Below are positions 16,262 to 25,435 of a DNA stretch of 64,000 nt, piece by piece; the stretch's first letter is position 1; the number at the start of each line of letters is the position of its first letter. The DNA comes from Patiriisocius sp047731265 (GTDB lineage Bacteria; Bacteroidota; Bacteroidia; Flavobacteriales; Flavobacteriaceae), in contig NZ_CP159835.1 of NCBI RefSeq assembly GCF_047731265.1, positions 1,364,001-1,428,000 of the forward strand, read 5' to 3'. The translations under genes were made by a program, and so were the position numbers. A model generated the notes under the pieces. The model did not search any database. It was not told the DNA's origin and saw nothing but the letters and a program-made list of their open reading frames with translations.

Positions 16262-17854
16262 ATGATTGACTTAAAATGGATAGGTTCTCCCAGAGAAATT
16301 TCATTTGATATCCAAGGGATGTCTGACAAATTAAAAGATACTGCCATACCTTGTTATGTAGTGAAAGATTTATCAGGACGCACTGGAATTACGAATACTG
16401 GAACCATTCAATCTGAAGGAAAGGGCTTGTTTTTAAAAGCTATCGTTCCAGCATTTACTGCGGAAGATTTGGGGGATGCTTCGTTTAAAGAAGACTACCA
16501 AGTTAAATATGCTTATAAAGCGGGCGCTATGGCAAATGGAATTGCCTCTACAGATTTGGTGATTGCTTTAGGTAAAAACCAAATGATGGGTTCCTTTGGT
16601 GCTGCGGGGATGATTCCGTCACGGGTTAAAGAAGCCATAGCTGTTATTCAGAATGCCTTGCCTACTCTGGCCTATGCTTGCAATCTGATCCATAGCCCTA
16701 TTGAAAAAGCTTTGGAAGAGGGCGCCGTAAACCTATATATAGAACATGGTGTAAAGGTGGTAGAAGCGTCGGCTTATATGAACTTATCAGAGCAGATTGT
16801 AAAATACAGGGCCGTAGGATTGAGTTTAGATGCTCACGGCGAAATTGTTATTGCCAATAAAGTGATTGGCAAGATCTCTAGAAAAGAAGTTGCCGAGCGT
16901 TTTATGTCGCCCGCTCCACTCCAATTTTTAGACAAGTTATTAGCAACGGGGAAAATTACTCAGCAACAACATGAATTGGCTCAAAAAGTACCAATGGCAG
17001 ACGATATTACTGTGGAAGCTGATTCTGGAGGTCATACAGACAACCGTCCTATGGTTGTTGTTTTGCCTATCATTTTACAATTGAGAGATGAAATTCAGAA
17101 AAAACACCACTATAAGAAACAAATTAGAGTGGGTGCCGCTGGAGGAATAGGGACTCCTGCTTCTGCACTAGCCGCTTTTGCTATGGGTGCCGCTTATTTG
17201 GTGACAGGTTCTATCAATCAAGCGTGTATAGAATCCGGAACTTCAGATGCTGTGAAAGAATTACTCGCTAAAGTAGCCTCTACAGATGTGACGATGGCCC
17301 CAGCTTCTGATATGTTTGAATTGGGTGTAGAATTACAAGTCTTAAAACGGGGTACTTTGTTCGGCGCAAGAGCCAAGAAATTATACGAGACGTATAATCG
17401 ATATGAAGGCATTGATGCCATTCCTGAAGAAGAACGGTTAAAACTAGAAAAACAGACCTTTAAAATGACATTGGAACAGGTGTGGGAGGGTTGCGTAAGC
17501 TTCTTTGAGGAAAGAGATCCCGAGCAAATAGAAAAAGCAAAAGGTAATCCAAAGCGTAAAATGGCTTTGATTTTCCGCTGGTATTTGGGCCTCTCTTCCA
17601 ATTGGGCCAATGCAGGAGTTCCGGATAGAGTAATGGATTATCAAATTTGGTGTGGTCCAGCAATGGGAGCCTTTAATGAATGGACTAAAAACTCCTATCT
17701 AAGTGAAGCAAAAAACAGAAAGGTTGCTGATGTAGCGAATCATTTGTTAGAAGGTGCTGCTTATTTACATAGAATCAATACCATCAAAGACCAAGGAGTG
17801 GATTTACCACTTGAATTATTACAATTGGAGATTGCGAAAACACTCCCGCATTAA
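16262..17854 (+). CDS. pfaD: PUFA synthase PfaD, FMN-dependent trans-acting enoyl reductase
   Basis: This 530-residue protein, the usual PfaD length, belongs to the 2-nitropropane dioxygenase-like TIM-barrel family and reduces enoyl groups on the growing PUFA chain. Visible hallmarks are GSFGAAGMIPSRV near residue 118, VEADSGGHTDNRP near 255 and the flavin-binding RVGAAGGIGTPASALAAFAMG near 290. It is the last gene of the operon. The 99-base gap after pfaC contains an imperfect inverted repeat ending in a T run (about 16165-16211). This could lower expression relative to pfaC but is too weak to call a terminator. Confidence 0.93.
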   Translation: MIDLKWIGSPREISFDIQGMSDKLKDTAIPCYVVKDLSGRTGITNTGTIQSEGKGLFLKAIVPAFTAEDLGDASFKEDYQVKYAYKAGAMANGIASTDLVIALGKNQMMGSFGAAGMIPSRVKEAIAVIQNALPTLAYACNLIHSPIEKALEEGAVNLYIEHGVKVVEASAYMNLSEQIVKYRAVGLSLDAHGEIVIANKVIGKISRKEVAERFMSPAPLQFLDKLLATGKITQQQHELAQKVPMADDITVEADSGGHTDNRPMVVVLPIILQLRDEIQKKHHYKKQIRVGAAGGIGTPASALAAFAMGAAYLVTGSINQACIESGTSDAVKELLAKVASTDVTMAPASDMFELGVELQVLKRGTLFGARAKKLYETYNRYEGIDAIPEEERLKLEKQTFKMTLEQVWEGCVSFFEERDPEQIEKAKGNPKRKMALIFRWYLGLSSNWANAGVPDRVMDYQIWCGPAMGAFNEWTKNSYLSEAKNRKVADVANHLLEGAAYLHRINTIKDQGVDLPLELLQLEIAKTLPH

Positions 17855-18300
17855 GATAAAATAGATGCATTTTATAGAAATAGCTATTTTGGTCTGTAAT
17901 TGATGTAGCCTCTTTAAAGTTTAATAAAAAGTGTGTAGACCTAAGTAACCAATACAGATTATTAAAGGATTCAATTTTATGAAATAAAGCGGTGATTATT
18001 TTTTATTCAGCTTTTTCATTGCTCGGTTTATTTTTGTGAAGGCCAAAATATCCATAGGTTGTGCTTAGTATAAACCAGGCTAAAGAGCTCCTTCAATGCT
18101 ATTAAGAGAAAACATAGGATGCGGTTAAAGTGCTCGTGCAGTTCTAAAGAAGAACCCTAAAACAATAAATTAGAGCGTATTTTTCATTATTTACAGCTAT
18201 TTCAAAAACGATTACTTGATCGTGCGGGATGATGTAAATACCATTTTTTAGTTTTATAAGATTAGAGCAACCTACTGAGATAATAAATTTAGTAAAAGTA
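17855..18300. other. Gap after pfaD with no supported gene
   Basis: About 450 bases of AT-rich DNA. On the minus strand a short frame at about 18000-18060 (MDILAFTKINRAMKKLNKK) and a 66-codon frame at 18144-18344 are open, but neither matches a family I know. The second begins inside the terminator hairpin, so I do not call it. No strong terminator for the pfa operon was seen directly after pfaD. Confidence 0.4.
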
Positions 18301-18340
18301 AAGAGGGCCATTATCTTGCGATAATGGCCCTCTTTTTTAA
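18301..18340. terminator. Intrinsic terminator, possibly bidirectional
   Basis: A perfect 15-bp stem (18301-18315 with 18320-18334), loop TTGC, is followed by a T tract on the plus strand. On the minus strand it is followed by TTTACTTTTAC and lies just downstream of the T9SS gene at 18387-19667. It could end both that gene and transcripts from the pfa side. Confidence 0.8.
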
Positions 18341-18386
18341 ACAAGACTAAATATAACTAAAAATGATTCATAGATTAACGAATCAT

Positions 18387-19667
18387 TTACTCCTTTATAA
18401 GTCTAATCGTATTATTTCCTTGCGCAGTAGCAATAGTCGCTAAGTAAATACCCGGGCTAAGGTTTGAAGCGTTAATTTCAAATGTAGACTCGTTAGGAGT
18501 TGCTACTGATACTCTTCTACCTGCCATATCGAACAGCGCTACAGAAGTAATGATGTTAGAACTTGCATTTACTGTCCAAAGTTCTGCTGTTGGGTTAGGA
18601 TATACCGAAACGTCTACCGTTGAAAAATCTTCAGCACCTAGTGTCGCTTTGTGCAAGTATAAGTTATCAATGAATAAGGTTCTGTTTCCAGCTTCTGCAC
18701 CTGCTACTGTAATGATAAATTGACGTAAAGCATCTCGTTGTTGCGTTGGATCTTCAGCATCAAAATCTGAAATAAGAATATCTGTGGACACCCATTCTCC
18801 AAATGTAGTGACAGGATTTGTTAATCCAAAAGCAGATGTTTCACCCATATCTCCAAGGTGGTTAGACCATTTAGGATTTACAACTAAACCAACATTTAAA
18901 TCTGTTTGTATCCAATAATCCATATGGAAATGAGTAAAATCTGATGCGTCGAAAGTAGTACCCCAATCTACTAATAAAAAAGGAGTGTCTGGCTGGTTAA
19001 AATTGATTTGCTGAGTGTTGTCACCTTCTATTTGAATGGTTGTAATATCTTGACTACCGGCACCAAATGCTCCAAAATCTACATTTGGTTGTGCAGTATA
19101 TGCATCACTAAAAAGAGAAAACACATCCGCTACTGGTCTATTTGGAGGCGTAGGAGCTGCTGTTATTGGAAGAACAGGGGCTACTCCTCCTCCTAAAACT
19201 AAAGATACATTATCAATCACGACCACACCTACGTCTGCACCCATGTCAAATAATACACGACTATTAGGAATTCCAAAGTCAGATGCTGTAAGCGTAACCT
19301 CAAATGTTTGCAAGGCTGGGGTTAACGTTACTGTCTCTGTAGCCGCAGCAAAAGGAGCTTCGTTCAGTCCAATACCTACAACCATCGTACGAGTATCGGG
19401 TGCGTCTGTAACTGCTTGAAATGAAAGCGTATACGTTTCTCCTTGAATAATCTCAACAACATTACTAAGGTTAACGTCAAAAGGCATTCCCGCCGTCATT
19501 ACATTTGCGAAGTTAAAACTGTTTCCACCATCAGTTTGCACGTTTAAAGCGTTTCCAGACCAAGCTAGTTCGCCTTGTTCGAAATTGCCATTGGTTAACA
19601 GTTCTTGACCCTGCATAAAAACTCCACCTAATAGAGCAAAAAGAAATAATAAAGTAATTTTTTTCAT
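18387..19667 (-). CDS. T9SS-exported protein with two carbohydrate-binding-like domains
   Basis: The protein has 426 residues. The signal peptide is at about 1-19 (MKKITLLFLFALLGGVFMQG). Residues 21-155 look like a CBM4/9-type jelly roll (LLTNGNFEQGELAW, then DFGIPNSRVLFDMG and VVIDNVSLV). Residues 170-340 form a second beta-sandwich of a kind found beside laminarinases and other glycosidases in Bacteroidetes (NPKWSNHLGDMGETS, RTLFIDNLYLH). The last 75 residues are a type A T9SS sorting domain (VYPNPTAELWTV, SPGIYLATI, IRLIKE). It is probably secreted or attached to the cell surface to bind polysaccharide. No catalytic domain is seen. It stands alone, with its own terminator. Confidence 0.8.
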   Translation of the reverse strand: MKKITLLFLFALLGGVFMQGQELLTNGNFEQGELAWSGNALNVQTDGGNSFNFANVMTAGMPFDVNLSNVVEIIQGETYTLSFQAVTDAPDTRTMVVGIGLNEAPFAAATETVTLTPALQTFEVTLTASDFGIPNSRVLFDMGADVGVVVIDNVSLVLGGGVAPVLPITAAPTPPNRPVADVFSLFSDAYTAQPNVDFGAFGAGSQDITTIQIEGDNTQQINFNQPDTPFLLVDWGTTFDASDFTHFHMDYWIQTDLNVGLVVNPKWSNHLGDMGETSAFGLTNPVTTFGEWVSTDILISDFDAEDPTQQRDALRQFIITVAGAEAGNRTLFIDNLYLHKATLGAEDFSTVDVSVYPNPTAELWTVNASSNIITSVALFDMAGRRVSVATPNESTFEINASNLSPGIYLATIATAQGNNTIRLIKE

Positions 19668-20234
19668 TGTAAAAGAGTATTAATTAATATTAGTTAAATG
19701 AAAAATTTAGTGAGATTTATTTTTTAAGTAACAATCACTAAATTTTATTAATCTCAAAAATAACGGTAAAAATTACGAATTCCCAAAAAAAACACTATAC
19801 AAAAACCATACACTTTAATTTTTAACTAAATTTTATGGAATTCTTTTTCTCTAAGTTTTACATCTAAAAATCAAGCAATGACTAATAAGAAGGAAATTCC
19901 TAAAAAACCATTGATGTTGTCGTCACGCACATCAGTTAGTGCTGTTGTGGGTATACTCTCGCAACAAACTTTTAAAGAAAAGGTTAAATGCATGAGAATG
20001 AACTGTAGCTATAGTAAGACCTATCTGTGATAACAATCGTAATTTATTTTTGATTTTGGGATACTCGAGCATCATAACATATAATAAGTCGATGCACGCG
20101 ATTTTAAAATAGCAATAGGGGTATGTCTATCTACCTAAATTATTGGAGTTCCTTAAACAAAAAACGGTACTCAAGCATCCACAAAATGCATTGCCAGGTT
20201 TCCCTTTCCTTTTACGCTTATTTCACCTCGTGAG
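19668..20234. other. Intergenic stretch with no supported gene
   Basis: The first 200 bases are the AT-rich leader of the T9SS gene. A 50-codon plus-strand frame at 19878-20030 (starting MTNKKEIPKKPLMLSSR) is open, but nothing supports it as a gene. Confidence 0.4.
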
Positions 20235-20502
20235 CTAAAAGTGTATCTGCTCAAAGATTGTATTTTTAAAAAGGATTTTGGTACTTGCAAAGCCTTCTGA
20301 GCTTAATACACAATCCACCACATCTTCAATAAAAATATCATTATCATCTTTGCACCAGCCCGAAGTTGGAAAACCGCATTCTTTGTTATCAGCAAAAGTT
20401 TTGGCCTCTACTAGAACACAGCTAAGGTTTGGCGTGTTTTGTGCTCACATAGAACCCCCCAAGCAGTAATAGAACTATAGTATACAAGTATTTTGTTTTC
20501 AT
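20235..20502 (-). pseudogene. Small exported protein gene, frameshifted
   Basis: From an ATG at 20502 the minus strand encodes a signal-peptide-like start (MKTKYLYTIVLLLLGGFYVS) and stops after 26 codons. One base out of frame the reading continues for about 60 codons with sensible composition (CVLVEAKTFADNKECGFP, GWCKDDNDIFIEDVVDCVL) and stops at 20235-20237. The span is 3n+1 bases, as expected for a single-base indel; a G6 run in the signal segment is one candidate site. The second half is Cys-rich, with four Cys. I do not recognise the family. Confidence 0.4.
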
Positions 20503-20582
20503 TTATTTTTATTTGAAACAGGACGCTCTGCGGTTCTGCTAAGACACGCACAAAAAAAATCGCACTTGAAGTACAGTGGTTT

Positions 20583-21530
20583 TTAGTACGCCCCCTTTAA
20601 ATTTTCAATCATAATCTTTGTCATTTCATCAAGATCAATCTCTGGTTCCCAACCCCAGTCTTTGCGTGCCAAGCTATCATCTATAGATTGTGGCCAAGAG
20701 TCTGCAATGTCTTGACGAAAATCTAGCTCGTATTTAATCTTAAAATCTGGGATGTGTTTTTGGATGCTTTCTGTAATTTGTTTCGGGTTAAAACTCATGG
20801 CTGCTAAATTGTATGCATTCCTTATTTTAACATCCTCAGGAGCGGCTAACATAATATTAACCGTAGCTCTAATGGCATCGTCCATAAACATCATAGGCAA
20901 GGTATTTTCTTCGTTTAAAAAACAAATATATTTTTTGTGTTTTAAAGCTTTATGATAAATGTCTACCGCATAATCTGTAGTACCACCACCAGGTTGGGTT
21001 TTGTAACTTATAAGTCCTGGATACCGAACGCTTCTTACATCAACTCCATATTTGTTATGATAGTACTCACACCAGCGCTCACCAGTTTGTTTGCTAATCC
21101 CATACACCGTAGACGGTTCCATAATACTGTGCTGTGGCGTGTTTTCTTTGGTCGTTGTAGGTCCAAAAACAGCAATACTTGATGGCCAGAAAATTCTATC
21201 TATTTTACCATCTCGTGCTAAATTTAAAATATTGAACAGCGAATTCATATTTAAATTCCACGCTTTCATAGGAAATTTTTCGGCAGTTGCAGAAAGCATT
21301 GCTGCCATTAAATATACATCTGTAATTTCATAATTAATCACCACATCTTGTATCGCATCATAATCCATCGCATCCAAAATTTCAAAAGGTCCTGTTTTTA
21401 TAATTTCTTCAGAAGCTTCGGTAATATCGCTAGCAATTACTTTATGATTTCCGTAGATACCTCTTAAATACATGGTTAGCTCTGTTCCAATTTGGCCGGC
21501 AGCCCCTATGATCAATATTCTTTTTTTCAT
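20583..21530 (-). CDS. NAD-dependent epimerase/dehydratase family, probable L-threonine 3-dehydrogenase
   Basis: This 315-residue extended short-chain dehydrogenase has the Rossmann motif GAAGQIGTEL at 9-18 and the catalytic YGISK (Tyr and Lys of YxxxK) around 143, followed by RYPGLISY, GGTTDYAVDIYHKAL and MMFMDDAIRA. These match the SDR-type threonine 3-dehydrogenase common in Bacteroidetes, which oxidises L-threonine to 2-amino-3-ketobutyrate with NAD. A sugar-nucleotide epimerase is the alternative, but the PGGGTTDYAVD segment favours threonine. The gene is single and minus strand, with a T8 run after a weak hairpin near 20545-20577 that may end it. Confidence 0.75.
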   Translation of the reverse strand: MKKRILIIGAAGQIGTELTMYLRGIYGNHKVIASDITEASEEIIKTGPFEILDAMDYDAIQDVVINYEITDVYLMAAMLSATAEKFPMKAWNLNMNSLFNILNLARDGKIDRIFWPSSIAVFGPTTTKENTPQHSIMEPSTVYGISKQTGERWCEYYHNKYGVDVRSVRYPGLISYKTQPGGGTTDYAVDIYHKALKHKKYICFLNEENTLPMMFMDDAIRATVNIMLAAPEDVKIRNAYNLAAMSFNPKQITESIQKHIPDFKIKYELDFRQDIADSWPQSIDDSLARKDWGWEPEIDLDEMTKIMIENLKGAY

Positions 21531-21616
21531 GTGTATGGATTAACTTTTAACTGCGTAAATATAGGAATTCAAACGGGAACACATTCTTAAAAAAAATCCA
21601 ATTGAGCTAGAAATGC

Positions 21617-21624
21617 TATATTTG
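21617..21624 (+). promoter_or_regulatory. Candidate -7 promoter element (TATATTTG)
   Basis: TATATTTG fits the Bacteroidetes TAnnTTTG element and lies about 100 bases upstream of the lipoprotein/M13 peptidase pair. The nearest upstream TTG is only about 12 bases away rather than the usual 19-21, so the match is partial. Confidence 0.3.
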
Positions 21625-21725
21625 TGCACGATTTGAATTATGGTATCAAATGTCCTTAAAATTGTAAATTATATTAAATGGTCGATTTAGGCATACTATC
21701 TTCTTATTTCTCAAATAATAAATAG

Positions 21726-22325
21726 ATGAAGTTGAATAAATATTGGATCATTTGCAGTACTTTTTTAATCCTAGCGATCTCCTGTGACGATCAAAAAAAT
21801 AGTGCTAATGGAAATGGTGGTTCACAAAATACTTCGGTTACATTATTCGGAAAAAAAAATATTGTGTTTGCTAAAATTTCTCCTGAAGCTGAAATGTATT
21901 TAAACAATTGGACCGTTTTCTCCGATTTTACTACTGAAGCAATTGAAATTAACGGAACCGATCTTAAAAGCCTCCAAACCAGAAGCGAATTATTGTTATC
22001 TAGACTGGATTCATTAACAAAGAGAATTCCGGATACCTTAGATACTCAGCCTATTTACGCTAGAATATTAGTAGCTAAAACAAGAGCGGCGATTTTACAT
22101 CAATTGAGTAATAAAACTAAAATAGACACGTCTTTAGTACAAGAATCTGTTGCCGAAATGAACACCGCCACAAACAATCTCATTGTGCAAATAAATGAGA
22201 AATTCCAAAAAGATGGGATCGATAGACAACGAACAGATAACGAAGAGCAAGAATTGGAACTGAGAAAGAAAAAGGCAGACTCCATCTTTAAAGCAGAATT
22301 AAAAGACAAAAAGAGCAAGCAATGA
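21726..22325 (+). CDS. Lipoprotein of unknown function
   Basis: This 199-residue protein begins with a lipoprotein signal peptide (MKLNKYWIICSTFLILAISC, lipidated Cys20), so it should be anchored in the cell envelope. The mature part is mostly alpha-helical, with a charged coiled-coil-like tail (RTDNEEQELELRKKKADSIF). No enzyme motif is visible. It lies 51 bases upstream of the M13 peptidase, also a lipoprotein, and the two are probably co-transcribed, so a partner or folding role is possible but unproven. Confidence 0.7.
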   Translation: MKLNKYWIICSTFLILAISCDDQKNSANGNGGSQNTSVTLFGKKNIVFAKISPEAEMYLNNWTVFSDFTTEAIEINGTDLKSLQTRSELLLSRLDSLTKRIPDTLDTQPIYARILVAKTRAAILHQLSNKTKIDTSLVQESVAEMNTATNNLIVQINEKFQKDGIDRQRTDNEEQELELRKKKADSIFKAELKDKKSKQ

Positions 22326-22376
22326 TGTAACAATTGCACTCTATTAAACACTAACATACGAATTAAAACTAGAAAA

Positions 22377-24431
22377 ATGAGAGACAACCTAATACTTGTT
22401 GCTGCTTTAAGCGCCTTGGTTTTTACAGCTTGCGATGACAAGAAAACCGCAACATTAGAAAAAGAAGAACGGGGTATCATCTTGTCTAATATGGATACTG
22501 AGGTAAGCCCTAAACAAGACTTTTACAATTACGTTAATGGTAGTTGGATGAAAAACACAAAGATTCCAGACGACCAAGTGCGTTGGGGGGGATTTGGTGT
22601 GTTGCGAAAAAGTACCGATAAAGATGTTCTAGGAATTTTAGATAAAGCAGATAAAAGTGGGAAATATAAAGCAGGAACAGACCAAGCAAAAGCGATTGCA
22701 ATATTTAACACAAAGTTAGATACAATGGCTCGCAATAAAGCAGGTACCACACCTTTGCAACCTGCTCTGGATAAGATTGCTGCGGTTAAAACAAAAGATG
22801 ATTTTGTAAAGTTAATGACGTTAAACGCAACCACGGTTTCTCAACCCTTTATTGGTGTAGCAGCGTATCCAAATCCTAGCAATAGTGCTATGAATGCGGC
22901 ATATCTTACGCCAGGAGGATTGGGATTACCTGATAGAGATTATTATACAAATACAGATGCTAAAAGTGTTGAGATTCGTGGGCAATATGTGGATCATATT
23001 ACGCGTATGTTACAATTTTTAGGGGATAACGAGGCCTCTGCAAGAACTCAAGCTGAAACTATTTTAGCTTTTGAAACAAAATTAGCAGAGCCTAGATTGG
23101 ACAAAGTACAAAGTCGTGATTTTAGAAATTTTAATAATCCAAGAGCTATTAGCCAAGTTCAAGAAATGGTGCCTTCAATTAATTGGGAAACAGCCTTGAA
23201 AGATTTAGGTATAGAAAAAAAGGTGGATACTTTAATTGTGATGCAGCCTAAATATATGGAGCGAGTACAAAATATTATGAAAGCTGATAATGTAGCTACT
23301 TGGAAAACAGTTACAAGATGGGCTACATTTAATAGTGCAACAGGAGCTTTGACTACTGAAATCGAAAAAGCAAACTGGGATTTTTATAGCAAAACATTAA
23401 GTGGTGCAAAAAAACAACGTCCAGCAGATGAGCGCGCATTGGGTATCGTAAATGGTACTGTAGGGGAAGCATTAGGGAAACTATATGTAGATGAAATGTT
23501 TCCGCCAAAAGCGAAAGAAAAGGCAGAAATAATGATTGAAAACGTGATTGCTGCATATCAAGATCGTATAAAAAATCTAGATTGGATGAGTCCAGAAACA
23601 AAGTTGAAAGCCATCGAGAAACTAGATAAGTTTACCGTAAAAATAGGGTATCCAGACTCTTGGGAAGATTATAGTACGATGCAAGTTAGTGCAGATAAGA
23701 GTTACTACGATAACATTACTGCAGTAGGAGAGTGGTCATTCAAGAAAAACCTTTCTGAAATTAATGAACCAGTAGATAGATCAGAGTGGGGTATGTCTCC
23801 ACAAACGGTGAACGCATACTTTAATCCATTTAATAATGAAATTGTATTCCCAGCAGCTATTTTACAACCACCGTTCTACGATTACAAGGCCGATGAGGCT
23901 GTAAATTATGGTGGTATTGGAGCTGTAATTGGTCACGAGATTTCGCACGCTTTTGACGATAGTGGAGCTCGTTTTGATGGAGATGGTAACTTGGTAAACT
24001 GGTGGACAGATGAAGATTTAAAGCAGTTTGGAGAACGTGGTAAAGCATTGGCTGATCAATATAGTGGTATTGAGGTTTTAGACAGTGTATATGTAAATGG
24101 TGAGTTTACCTTAGGAGAAAACATTGGAGATCTAGGCGGGGTACTTGCAGGGTATGACGGTTTACAACGGTATTATAAAGAAAACGGTCGTCCAGAGGAT
24201 ATTGACGGTTTTACAGCAGAGCAACGTTTCTTCATGAGCTGGGCAACAGTATGGAGAACAAAGCAACGTGACGAGAGTTTACGTACACAGGTAAAAACAG
24301 ATCCTCATACACCAGGAAGATGGAGGGCTACAGAACCTCTGAAAAATGTGGATTCGTTTTATGAAGCATTTGATATTAAAGAAGGAGACTCAATGTATGT
24401 AGCGCCAGAAAATCGGGTGCGTATTTGGTAA
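22377..24431 (+). CDS. M13-family zinc endopeptidase (PepO/neprilysin-like lipoprotein)
   Basis: The protein has 684 residues. The lipoprotein signal (LSALVFTAC) places it in the envelope facing the periplasm or outside. The full M13 fold is present: N-terminal peptidase_M13_N (YNYVNGSWMKNTKIPDD), then the zinc site HEISH at 520-524, third ligand Glu581 in GENIGDLGG, NAYFNPFNNEIVFPAAILQPPF before the zinc site, and the C-terminal RVRIW. It degrades short peptides. Length is normal and no residue is missing. It forms a likely two-gene unit with the preceding lipoprotein and ends at the 24456-24485 terminator. Confidence 0.93.
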   Translation: MRDNLILVAALSALVFTACDDKKTATLEKEERGIILSNMDTEVSPKQDFYNYVNGSWMKNTKIPDDQVRWGGFGVLRKSTDKDVLGILDKADKSGKYKAGTDQAKAIAIFNTKLDTMARNKAGTTPLQPALDKIAAVKTKDDFVKLMTLNATTVSQPFIGVAAYPNPSNSAMNAAYLTPGGLGLPDRDYYTNTDAKSVEIRGQYVDHITRMLQFLGDNEASARTQAETILAFETKLAEPRLDKVQSRDFRNFNNPRAISQVQEMVPSINWETALKDLGIEKKVDTLIVMQPKYMERVQNIMKADNVATWKTVTRWATFNSATGALTTEIEKANWDFYSKTLSGAKKQRPADERALGIVNGTVGEALGKLYVDEMFPPKAKEKAEIMIENVIAAYQDRIKNLDWMSPETKLKAIEKLDKFTVKIGYPDSWEDYSTMQVSADKSYYDNITAVGEWSFKKNLSEINEPVDRSEWGMSPQTVNAYFNPFNNEIVFPAAILQPPFYDYKADEAVNYGGIGAVIGHEISHAFDDSGARFDGDGNLVNWWTDEDLKQFGERGKALADQYSGIEVLDSVYVNGEFTLGENIGDLGGVLAGYDGLQRYYKENGRPEDIDGFTAEQRFFMSWATVWRTKQRDESLRTQVKTDPHTPGRWRATEPLKNVDSFYEAFDIKEGDSMYVAPENRVRIW

Positions 24432-24455
24432 TCAAAATCTAAAATTTGTGAATAT

Positions 24456-24485
24456 AAAAAGGAGCTCTTAAAAGCTCCTTTTTTG
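24456..24485 (+). terminator. Intrinsic terminator after the M13 peptidase
   Basis: The stem AAAAAGGAGCT / AGCTCCTTTTTT (24456-24466 with 24473-24484) has a 6-base loop and a T tract, starting 25 bases after the stop codon. Confidence 0.85.
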
Positions 24486-24604
24486 TGAATATACCTTGCA
24501 GTTATAGACCAAACAATGTTTTGCACCTCCCTTTTGAACTATTGGTTGGGAGGGCTTGTTTTCTTGGGTTTACTTCAAATAGTTTAGGTAAATTAATTAT
24601 AAAA

Positions 24605-25408
24605 TTAAGGACTTACTTTAAATTCAAATCCCAGGGTTTTTGCTATTAGTTCGCTGTCTATTTGTTTTCCTGATGGCTCCGTTGTTTCGGCAAAATTTGG
24701 GGCCTCTAATCCAAGCTCCGTTGCTTTTTCTTTGTAGTATATTTCTTTTTTAGGGTGCTCGGGATGGACTCCGTTAAACACATATCCAAAGGCATCTTTA
24801 ATGATGATTGCTTTAATAATTGCGATGCAATCACTTCTATGGATTAAATTTACAGGATCGTTACCTCCATTTAAACCAGTTCTTCCAGCGAGATATTTAA
24901 CAGGCTGCCTATTGCCACCAACCAGACCTCCAAAACGAACGATGGAAGTTTTAAATTTTTTAGAACTAAAAAATAACTGTTCCACTTGAAATAGTTGTCT
25001 GCCGGCCTCAGTATCAGGTTTTGGGATCGTTTTTTCAGTAACCTTACCTTGTAAGCTTCCGTAAACCGAAGTGCTGCTTATAAAAACCACATTGGCAACA
25101 TTCGAGTCTTCAATGGCACTAAGAAAACGAGACATTTTTAGCACATAATCAGCTCCTGTATGCCCGCGCAATCCAGGCGGAATCATAACGATAAGTGTTG
25201 CTACATTTTTTAAGAAACCTTGTACTTCGCCAGTAATGCCCTCCTCGGTTATTTTTACGGGATAGGCATTTACTCCCTTTTTTTGTAATGTAGTTGCTTT
25301 GGTAATTGAAGTAACAGAACCTTTAACAGTATACCCCAATAGTTCAAGACGTTGAAACAATGGTTGGCCTAACCATCCTAAACCAGCAATCCCAATATTT
25401 TTCTTCAT
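24605..25408 (-). CDS. NAD(P)-binding Rossmann protein, YeeZ-like
   Basis: This 267-residue atypical short-chain dehydrogenase has an N-terminal GLGWLGQPL nucleotide-binding loop (9-17), ISSTSVYGSLQGKVTE in the middle, and VRFGGLVGGNRQP and DPVNLIHRSDCIAII further on. These features match the YeeZ-type family found in many bacteria, whose substrate is unknown. The classic YxxxK pair is not obvious. It is on the same strand as the M28 peptidase gene, 27 bases downstream of it, so probably its operon partner. Confidence 0.7.
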   Translation of the reverse strand: MKKNIGIAGLGWLGQPLFQRLELLGYTVKGSVTSITKATTLQKKGVNAYPVKITEEGITGEVQGFLKNVATLIVMIPPGLRGHTGADYVLKMSRFLSAIEDSNVANVVFISSTSVYGSLQGKVTEKTIPKPDTEAGRQLFQVEQLFFSSKKFKTSIVRFGGLVGGNRQPVKYLAGRTGLNGGNDPVNLIHRSDCIAIIKAIIIKDAFGYVFNGVHPEHPKKEIYYKEKATELGLEAPNFAETTEPSGKQIDSELIAKTLGFEFKVSP

Positions 25409-25435
25409 ATATATTACCCGAGAAGTCGGGAAACT

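Noticed and set aside
18144..18344. 66-codon minus-strand frame
   Set aside because: Its start falls inside the terminator hairpin and no family or signal is recognisable.
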